The notes under the pieces: model-generated
Seen by the model: the letters and a program-made list of their open reading frames with translations, nothing else
Told to the model about the DNA's origin: nothing
The model's database searches: none
Origin: an uncultured Oscillospiraceae bacterium
GTDB lineage: Bacteria; Bacillota; Clostridia; Oscillospirales; Acutalibacteraceae
Direction of reading: 5' to 3'
DNA: 11,317 nt
Assembly: GCA_958354085.1 (NCBI GenBank)
Contig: CATWUX010000070.1
Span: 1 to 11,317 of the forward strand
In this document: piece by piece, positions 6,273 to 11,317 of the stretch
Numbering within the stretch: the stretch's first letter is position 1
How the letters are laid out: every line of letters starts with the position of its first letter
Translations under genes and position numbers: made by a program

Positions 6273-7402
6273 ACCTGAACAGTCAAAAAGACCGTAAAAT
6301 TCTGGTGACCGGTGCCGCCGGCTTCATCGGGAAAAATCTGGTTGCACAGCTGCGGGGCGCCAGCTATACCGCTGTCTATACTTATGATAAAACGACGGAT
6401 CCCGCGCTGCTGGATGCGTACACGGCGGATTGCACGTTTGTGTTCCATCTTGCGGGAGTGAACCGTCCGGAGGATCCCGCGGAGTTCACGGCCGGCAACT
6501 GCGGCTTTACCGCCGCGCTGCTGGACAGTCTCCGGCGAAACGGTAATCTTGCGCCGGTGTTGTTCGCCTCTTCCATTCAGGCGGAGCGGGATAACCCGTA
6601 TGGGAACAGCAAGCGCGCCGCAGAAGAAATGCTGGCGGCTTATGCACGCGAAACCGGCGCACCGGTGCTGATCTACCGCCTGCCGAACGTGTTCGGCAAG
6701 TGGTGCCGCCCGCAGTATAACAGCGTGGTCGCGACCTTTTGCTACAATATTGCCCGCGATCTGCCCATTCAGATCCATGACCCCGCCGTGGAATTGCAGC
6801 TGGTTTATATCGACGATGTAGCGGCAGAATTTTTGCGTGCATTGGAGGGGGAGCCGACTCGAGAAGGCGCTTTTTGCCGCGTGCCGGTCAGCCATCGGGC
6901 GACGCTCGGACAGATTGCGGCGTTGCTTCGCTCGTTTCGCGCGAGCCGCGTCAACCGTGAAACGCCGGACGTGGGGGATCCGCTGAGCAAGAAGCTGTAC
7001 AGCACCTATCTGAGTTATTTGCCGGAGGAGGCGTTTGCCTATCCGCTGAAAATGAACGTGGACGCGCGCGGTTCCTTTACCGAGTTTCTGCGGTCGCCGG
7101 ATAGGGGACAGGTATCCGTCAACGTATCCCATCCCGGCATTACCAAGGGCAATCACTGGCACCACACGAAGAACGAAAAGTTTTTGGTGGTGAGCGGACG
7201 CGGTGTTATCCGCTTCCGCAAGCCGGATAGCACGGAAATACTGGAATATCCCGTCAGCGGGGACAAGCTGGAGGTCGTGGATATTCCCGTCGGCTACACA
7301 CACAGCATCGTCAACACCGGCGATACCGATATGGTGACGGTCATGTGGGCGAACGAGCCGTTTGATCCGGAACGGCCGGATACGTATTATCTTGAGGTGT
7401 AA
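6269..7402 (+). CDS. fnlB: Bifunctional UDP-sugar epimerase/reductase with cupin domain (FnlB/WbjC/CapF)
   Basis: Second step of the L-FucNAc route: C3 epimerisation of the 4-keto sugar followed by NADPH reduction at C4. The 377-residue protein has two domains. The N-terminal SDR has GAAGFIG (15-21), FHLAGVNRPED and the catalytic Y111-x3-K115. The C-terminal cupin, from about residue 250, carries the metal-binding HWHH (296-299) with E303 in ITKGNHWHHTKNEKFLVV and ends with MWANEPFDPERPDTYYL. S. aureus CapF has the same architecture and about 369 residues. ATG 6269 is chosen for its ATGA overlap with fnlA and a GGCGGAG 11 nt upstream; an in-frame GTG at 6257 would add 4 residues. No key residue appears missing. 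Confidence 0.94.
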   Translation: MNLNSQKDRKILVTGAAGFIGKNLVAQLRGASYTAVYTYDKTTDPALLDAYTADCTFVFHLAGVNRPEDPAEFTAGNCGFTAALLDSLRRNGNLAPVLFASSIQAERDNPYGNSKRAAEEMLAAYARETGAPVLIYRLPNVFGKWCRPQYNSVVATFCYNIARDLPIQIHDPAVELQLVYIDDVAAEFLRALEGEPTREGAFCRVPVSHRATLGQIAALLRSFRASRVNRETPDVGDPLSKKLYSTYLSYLPEEAFAYPLKMNVDARGSFTEFLRSPDRGQVSVNVSHPGITKGNHWHHTKNEKFLVVSGRGVIRFRKPDSTEILEYPVSGDKLEVVDIPVGYTHSIVNTGDTDMVTVMWANEPFDPERPDTYYLEV

Positions 7403-7413
7403 AGGGAAAGGGC

Positions 7414-8559
7414 GTGCATGTATCCTTGAAAAAGCTAAAGGTCATGACGATTATCGGCACACGTCCCGAAATTATTCGGCTGTCTGCCTGTATCAAGGCG
7501 TGCGACCGGTATTTCGAACATATTTTGGTGCATACCGGGCAAAACTGGGATTATACGCTGAATCAGGTGTTTTTTGACGATTTGGGGCTGCGTGCGCCGG
7601 ACTATTATCTGGACAGCGTCGGCGCGACTCTCGGCGAGACGATGGGCAACATTATTGCCAAATCCTATGATGTGCTGCAAAAGGAACAGCCGGACGCCGT
7701 GTTGCTGTTGGGCGATACCAACTCCGCGCTCTCGGCTATCAGCGCCAAACGCCTGAAAATCCCGATTTTTCATATGGAAGCGGGCAACCGCTGCTGGGAT
7801 TGGAATGTGTCGGAGATGATCAACCGTAAGATCGTGGACCATATTTCGGACGTCAACCTGCCGTATACCGAGCATTCCCGCCGCTATTTGCTGTCCGAGG
7901 GCATCGACGGCAAAATGATATTCGTAACCGGTTCGCCCATGCGGGAGGTGCTGCGTGAGCACCGTGCCAAGATCGAGGCCAGCGACGTGCTGGAACGGCT
8001 CGGCCTGGACAAGGGGCGGTACGTACTGGTGTCCGCACATCGGGAGGAGAACATTGACAATGAGGAGAATTTCCTGTCGCTGATGTCGGCCATCAACCGC
8101 ATTGCCGAAAATCTGCAGATGCCGGTGATCTATTCCACCCATCCGCGTTCGAGAAAATTCATCGAGCAGCGGCAGTTCGTTTTTCACCCGCTAGTACGAA
8201 ATTGCCCGCCGTTTGGCTTCCTGGATTACAATAAGCTGCAGCTAAACAGCTATTGTGTTCTGTCAGACAGCGGTACGCTGTCCGAAGAGAGCGCCATGTT
8301 GGACTTTCCGGCGGTACTCATCCGCACCTCCACCGAACGCCCGGAGGTGTTGGACAAGGGGACGGTCGTGATCGGCGGCATCACCGGCGAGGAGGTGCAG
8401 CAGGCGATGGAGTTGGCGGTGGCGATGCACGCCAATCACGAGGAAACAGTCATGGCCGAGGATTACGCCGATACCAACGTGTCGGTGAAAGTCGTCAAGC
8501 TGATTCAGAGCTACACCAAAATCGTCAATCGGGTCATTTGGGGAAAGACGGATGCCTGA
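7414..8559 (+). CDS. fnlC: UDP-sugar C2-epimerase forming UDP-L-FucNAc (FnlC/WbjD/CapG)
   Basis: Last step: C2 epimerisation of the L-talo sugar to UDP-N-acetyl-L-fucosamine. It is a 381-residue, cytosolic GT-B-like non-hydrolysing UDP-GlcNAc 2-epimerase homologue. Motifs: VMTIIGTRPEIIRLS, HTGQNWDY, LLGDTNS, HMEAGNRCWD (H120, E122), ITGSPM-like VTGSPMREV, SAHREENID (H209, R210, E211), STHPRSRK and SDSGTLSEESAMLDFP with RTSTERPE. It begins 11 bp after the fnlB stop. The start is uncertain: GTG 7414 has AAAGGG 7 nt upstream, whereas TTG 7426 would give MKKLKVMTIIGTRPE, the N-terminus usual for FnlC proteins, but with poorer ribosome-site spacing. ATG 7418 is out of frame. MnaA-type ManNAc epimerases are related, but the fnlAB context and the WD/ERPE blocks fit FnlC. 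Confidence 0.93.
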   Translation: MHVSLKKLKVMTIIGTRPEIIRLSACIKACDRYFEHILVHTGQNWDYTLNQVFFDDLGLRAPDYYLDSVGATLGETMGNIIAKSYDVLQKEQPDAVLLLGDTNSALSAISAKRLKIPIFHMEAGNRCWDWNVSEMINRKIVDHISDVNLPYTEHSRRYLLSEGIDGKMIFVTGSPMREVLREHRAKIEASDVLERLGLDKGRYVLVSAHREENIDNEENFLSLMSAINRIAENLQMPVIYSTHPRSRKFIEQRQFVFHPLVRNCPPFGFLDYNKLQLNSYCVLSDSGTLSEESAMLDFPAVLIRTSTERPEVLDKGTVVIGGITGEEVQQAMELAVAMHANHEETVMAEDYADTNVSVKVVKLIQSYTKIVNRVIWGKTDA

Positions 8560-8579
8560 GCGCGATCGTTGATCACAGA

Positions 8580-8607
8580 CGACAAAAAAACAGCGATTTT
8601 TTTGTCG
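8580..8607. repeat. Perfect A7/T7 inverted repeat between fnlC and carA, possible weak terminator
   Basis: CGACAAAAAAA (8580-8590) and TTTTTTTGTCG (8597-8607) form a perfect 11-bp inverted repeat with loop CAGCGA. It lies 20 nt after the fnlC stop and 6 nt before the carA -35 box. The stem is A/T-rich, unlike a classical GC-rich terminator, though the T7 run could serve as a U-tract. Its role as the operon boundary is inferred. Confidence 0.5.
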
Positions 8608-8613
8608 GAACGG

Positions 8614-8643
8614 TTGACAGGCAGCCGGTGTTTCTGTTACAAT
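8614..8643 (+). promoter_or_regulatory. Strong sigma-A promoter of carAB
   Basis: TTGACA (8614-8619, full consensus), an 18-nt spacer and TACAAT (8638-8643, five of six), with TG at 8635-8636 as an extended -10. The start of transcription should be near 8650, just before the palindrome, giving a leader of about 63 nt. This is the best promoter match in the window. Confidence 0.85.
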
Positions 8644-8653
8644 AAACAAGATG

Positions 8654-8689
8654 GCAAATGCAGGATGGCGATCGCCATCCTGCATTTGC
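8654..8689. repeat. Perfect 36-bp palindrome in the carA leader
   Basis: Bases 8654-8671 are exactly complementary, in reverse order, to 8672-8689, with the centre GCGATCGC. In RNA this would be a stem of about 16 bp closed by GATC, starting a few nt from the predicted 5' end and ending 11 nt before the ribosome site. No U-tract follows, so it is not a typical attenuator. Possible roles are a 5' stabilising hairpin or an operator for a dimeric regulator. I see no PyrR-type binding element or ARG box. Confidence 0.85.
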
Positions 8690-8712
8690 AGAAGCTACAT
8701 GGAGGGAACAGC

Positions 8713-9807
8713 ATGGAACAAACAGCCTATTTGATTCTTGAAAACGGCAAAGTTTTCAAGGGCAAGCGTTTTGGCGCCGCCGGTGATATGATCGGCGAAA
8801 TCGTTTTTACAACCGCAATGACCGGTTATTTGGAGACGCTGACCGACCCCAGTTATTTTGGCCAGGTCGTGATTCAGACATTTCCGCTCATTGGTAATTA
8901 TGGTGTGATTCCTTCCGATTTTGAAAGCAAAGCCCCGGCGCTTCGGGCATATATCGTGCGTGATTGGTGTCAAGAGCCTTCGAACTTTCGTAGCGAGGGT
9001 AATCTTGACACTTTTTTAAAAAACAGCGGAATTGTGGGGCTGTACGATATAGATACCCGCGCGTTGACAAAAATTGTGCGGGAATATGGCGTGATGAACG
9101 CAAAGATTACGAGCGACCCGCAGTTGACCGATGCGGTCATGGCGGAGATCAAGGCCTATCGCGTGGAAAATGCCGTTGCGTCGGTCAGCACGAAAACGGA
9201 GAGCGTTTTTCTGCCGGAGAAAGAAGCGCAGCATCATGTGGTGCTGTGGGATTTCGGCGCAAAGAAAAATATTGAGCGAGAGTTGGTCAAGCGCGGCTGC
9301 AAGGTGACCGTCGTGCCGAGTACGGCGACAGCGGAGGATATTTTGGCGCTCAAACCGGATGGTGTTATGCTGTCCAACGGCCCCGGTGATCCCGCGGAAA
9401 ATGTGGAGATCATTGAACAGCTGCGCCGGCTTATGGAGCATAAGCTGCCAACCTTCGGCATCTGTCTCGGCCACCAGCTGTTGGCCCTGTCGCAGGGAGC
9501 CAAAACCGAAAAGCTGAAATACGGTCATCGCGGCGCAAACCAGCCCGCTGTGCAGACCGCTACCGGCCGGGTGTATATCACCAGCCAGAACCACGGTTAC
9601 GCCGTGATCGGGGATACGCTGCCGGAACACGCCCGTATGAGCTTTATCAATGCCAATGACGGTACCTGTGAGGGCGTGACCTATACGGATATGCCGGCAT
9701 TTTCGGTGCAGTTTCACCCGGAAGCCTGTGCCGGTCCGTTGGATACCGGATTTCTGTTTGATGCCTTTATTGACAGCATGAAAGGAGCGGATAAGGTATG
9801 CCGTTGA
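8713..9807 (+). CDS. carA: Carbamoyl phosphate synthase small (glutaminase) subunit
   Basis: Hydrolyses glutamine and passes ammonia to CarB for carbamoyl phosphate, feeding pyrimidine and arginine synthesis. It has 364 residues, the usual length. The N-terminal CPSase_sm domain (about 1-150) includes LILENGKVFKG, TTAMTGYLETLTDPSYFGQ and YDIDTRALTK. The class I glutamine amidotransferase domain includes LSNGPGDP, the nucleophile C251 in FGICLGHQ, the oxyanion-side YGHRGANQP, SQNHGYAV, and the catalytic H335 and E337 in VQFHPEA. ATG 8713 has GGAGGG at 8701-8706, 6 nt upstream. An in-frame ATA start at 8569 would run through the promoter and palindrome and is not used. It overlaps carB by 10 bp. 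All catalytic residues are present. Confidence 0.97.
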   Translation: MEQTAYLILENGKVFKGKRFGAAGDMIGEIVFTTAMTGYLETLTDPSYFGQVVIQTFPLIGNYGVIPSDFESKAPALRAYIVRDWCQEPSNFRSEGNLDTFLKNSGIVGLYDIDTRALTKIVREYGVMNAKITSDPQLTDAVMAEIKAYRVENAVASVSTKTESVFLPEKEAQHHVVLWDFGAKKNIERELVKRGCKVTVVPSTATAEDILALKPDGVMLSNGPGDPAENVEIIEQLRRLMEHKLPTFGICLGHQLLALSQGAKTEKLKYGHRGANQPAVQTATGRVYITSQNHGYAVIGDTLPEHARMSFINANDGTCEGVTYTDMPAFSVQFHPEACAGPLDTGFLFDAFIDSMKGADKVCR

Positions 9808-11317
9808 ATCCTACCATCCATAAAGTCATGGTGATCGGTTCCGGCCCGATCGTGATCGGTCAAGCCGCCGAGTTTGACTATGCCGGTACGCAGGCGTGCC
9901 GTGCGCTGAAGGAAGAAGGACTGGAGGTCGTCCTGATCAATTCCAATCCGGCGACCATTATGACCGACAACGCGATGGCGGATCACATTTATATTGAGCC
10001 GCTGACGCTGGAAACCATCAAGCGCATCATCGAAAAGGAAAAACCGGACAGTCTGCTGTCTACGCTGGGCGGGCAGACCGGCCTGACGCTGTCCATGCAG
10101 CTGGCGAAGGAGGGCTTCCTGGAGGCGCACAACGTTCAGCTGCTGGGCGCGAACCCGGAAACGATCGATAAGGCGGAGGACCGCCAGATGTTTAAGGATA
10201 CGATGGAGTCGATCGGGCAGCCGGTTATCCCGTCGCTGGTTGTTAACGATGTAGAAAGCGCTCTGGCATTTGCGGAGGAGATCGGCTATCCGGTTATCGT
10301 GCGTCCCGCGTTTACGCTGGGCGGCAGCGGCGGCGGTATCGCCGCCGATCCGGAGGAACTGCACGAGATTGCCACCAACGGTCTGCGCCTGTCGCCGATC
10401 ACGCAGGTGCTGATCGAAAAGTGCATCTCCGGCTGGAAAGAGATCGAATTTGAGGTCATACGCGACAGTGTCGGCAATGTGATCACGGTGTGCAGCATGG
10501 AAAACTTTGATCCCGTCGGCGTACACACCGGCGACAGCATCGTTATTGCTCCGGCGGTTACGCTCGCGGACAAGGAATATCAGATGCTGCGTTCTGCGGC
10601 ACTGAGCATTATTTCGGAGCTGAAGGTCGAGGGCGGCTGTAACTGTCAGTTTGCACTGCATCCTGACAGCTTTGAATACGCGGTGATCGAGGTCAACCCG
10701 CGTGTGTCGCGTTCCTCCGCGCTTGCGTCCAAGGCAACCGGCTATCCGATTGCCAAGGTAGCGGCCAAAATCGCCATCGGCTATACGCTCAGCGAAATCC
10801 AAAACGCCGTTACCGGCAGTACGTATGCCTGCTTTGAGCCGGCGCTGGATTATGTTGTGGTGAAGCTGCCGAAATGGCCGTTTGACAAGTTTGTATATGC
10901 GAAGCGGACACTGGGGACGCAGATGAAAGCTACCGGCGAGGTTATGGCGATCGGTCAGACCTTTGAAGAAGCCATCATGAAAGCCGTCCGCGGTGCGGAA
11001 ATTTCACACAGCAGCTTGAATACGCCGAAGCTCAAGTCGCTGTCCGACGAGGAGATCCATTCTCATCTGTTTGTATGCGATGACGAGCGCTTGTTCTATA
11101 TTTTTGAAGCGCTGCAGCGCGGCGTAACGCCGCAGGCGATCCACGACATCACCAAGATCGACCTGTGGTTCCTGCACAAGCTGTGCAAGCTGGTCGCGAT
11201 AGAGAAGGAGCTTGCCGGCGGCAAGCTGTCCGACGAACTGTATTTGGCTGCGAAAAAGATGGGGTACCCGGATAAGGTGATCGAAACCATGTCCGGCTGC
11301 AAAATCAAAAACAAGCG
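9798..11317 (+). CDS. carB: Carbamoyl phosphate synthase large subunit, 3'-truncated by the window end
   Basis: Uses CarA-derived ammonia, bicarbonate and two ATP to make carbamoyl phosphate. The first 506 of roughly 1,060 expected residues are visible with no stop. These cover the N-terminal carboxyphosphate half and most of the oligomerisation domain. Motifs: VIGSGPIVIGQAAEFDYAG (from residue 12), NSNPATIMTD, LGGQTGL, the ATP-grasp glycine loop GGSGGGI (175-181), ENFDPVGVHTGDSI, and EVNPRVSRSSALASKATG with the metal ligands E298 and N300. KLPKWPFDKF and HDITKIDLWFL follow. AAAGGAG at 9781-9787, inside carA, lies 10 nt before ATG 9798. The 10-bp overlap with carA indicates coupled translation. 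The allosteric C-terminal domain is outside the window. Confidence 0.96.
   Translation, partial: MPLNPTIHKVMVIGSGPIVIGQAAEFDYAGTQACRALKEEGLEVVLINSNPATIMTDNAMADHIYIEPLTLETIKRIIEKEKPDSLLSTLGGQTGLTLSMQLAKEGFLEAHNVQLLGANPETIDKAEDRQMFKDTMESIGQPVIPSLVVNDVESALAFAEEIGYPVIVRPAFTLGGSGGGIAADPEELHEIATNGLRLSPITQVLIEKCISGWKEIEFEVIRDSVGNVITVCSMENFDPVGVHTGDSIVIAPAVTLADKEYQMLRSAALSIISELKVEGGCNCQFALHPDSFEYAVIEVNPRVSRSSALASKATGYPIAKVAAKIAIGYTLSEIQNAVTGSTYACFEPALDYVVVKLPKWPFDKFVYAKRTLGTQMKATGEVMAIGQTFEEAIMKAVRGAEISHSSLNTPKLKSLSDEEIHSHLFVCDDERLFYIFEALQRGVTPQAIHDITKIDLWFLHKLCKLVAIEKELAGGKLSDELYLAAKKMGYPDKVIETMSGCKIKNK

Noticed and set aside
4025..8559. The GT4-fnlABC block as a recent horizontally acquired island
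   Set aside because: Base composition and codon use look like the flanking genes, and no integrase, transposon end, direct repeat or tRNA is seen at the edges.
8654..8689. The carA leader palindrome as a Rho-independent attenuator or PyrR site
   Set aside because: No run of T follows the stem, and no PyrR-type anti-antiterminator sequence or alternative hairpin is visible.
8569..8712. N-terminal extension of carA by 48 codons
   Set aside because: It would translate the promoter and palindrome. The family N-terminus and a strong GGAGGG site support ATG 8713.
3119..10802. Long open frames on the minus strand opposite dpaB/rpiB, the glycosyltransferase, fnlA, fnlB and carA/carB (about 230-360 codons each)
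   Set aside because: Each lies antisense to a gene with clear family motifs, the translations are rich in Arg/His/Gln without recognisable domains, and such frames are expected opposite GC-rich coding sequence.
1..11317. CRISPR arrays, tRNA/rRNA genes, toxin-antitoxin pairs, defence genes, phage or insertion sequence genes
   Set aside because: None could be recognised on either strand; intergenic gaps are short and contain only promoter- and hairpin-like elements.

Overview
The window (about 11.3 kb, moderately GC-rich, every gene on the + strand) looks like chromosomal DNA of an endospore-forming member of the Bacillota, most likely a clostridial lineage of the Oscillospiraceae/Butyricicoccaceae kind. 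The evidence is a dipicolinate synthase operon (dpaAB, spore-specific) with a sigma-K-type promoter, strong AGGAGG ribosome binding sites, TTGACA/TATAAT-type vegetative promoters, and a uroporphyrinogen-decarboxylase-family gene paired with a CobW-type GTPase, a combination typical of anaerobes with corrinoid methyl-transfer metabolism. The lineage is inferred; no rRNA or other marker is present.

Layout. (1) 1-1655: the 3' end of a URO-D-family methyltransferase-like gene carrying a C-terminal thioredoxin-like CxxC domain, overlapped by a COG0523/CobW GTPase gene and closed by two hairpins. (2) 1832-3366: sigma-K-like promoter and dpaA-dpaB, which make dipicolinic acid in the mother cell. (3) 3367-3949: a sigma-A promoter, rpiB (pentose phosphate isomerase) and a terminator-like hairpin. 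(4) 4025-8559: a compact four-gene sugar operon, a GT4 glycosyltransferase followed by fnlA, fnlB and fnlC. The last three are a complete route from UDP-GlcNAc to UDP-N-acetyl-L-fucosamine, so the GT4 enzyme may be the L-FucNAc transferase. (5) 8580-11317: an A/T inverted repeat, a near-consensus promoter, a perfect 36-bp palindrome in the leader, carA and the first half of carB (carbamoyl phosphate synthase).

No tRNA, rRNA, CRISPR array, insertion sequence, integrase or toxin-antitoxin pair is visible. Most genes belong to well-known families. The least ordinary items are the URO-D/thioredoxin fusion with an altered zinc-ligand motif, coupled to a CobW GTPase with an altered metal-binding motif, and the perfect palindrome at the 5' end of the predicted carAB transcript. 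I do not see convincing evidence of a wholly new system.
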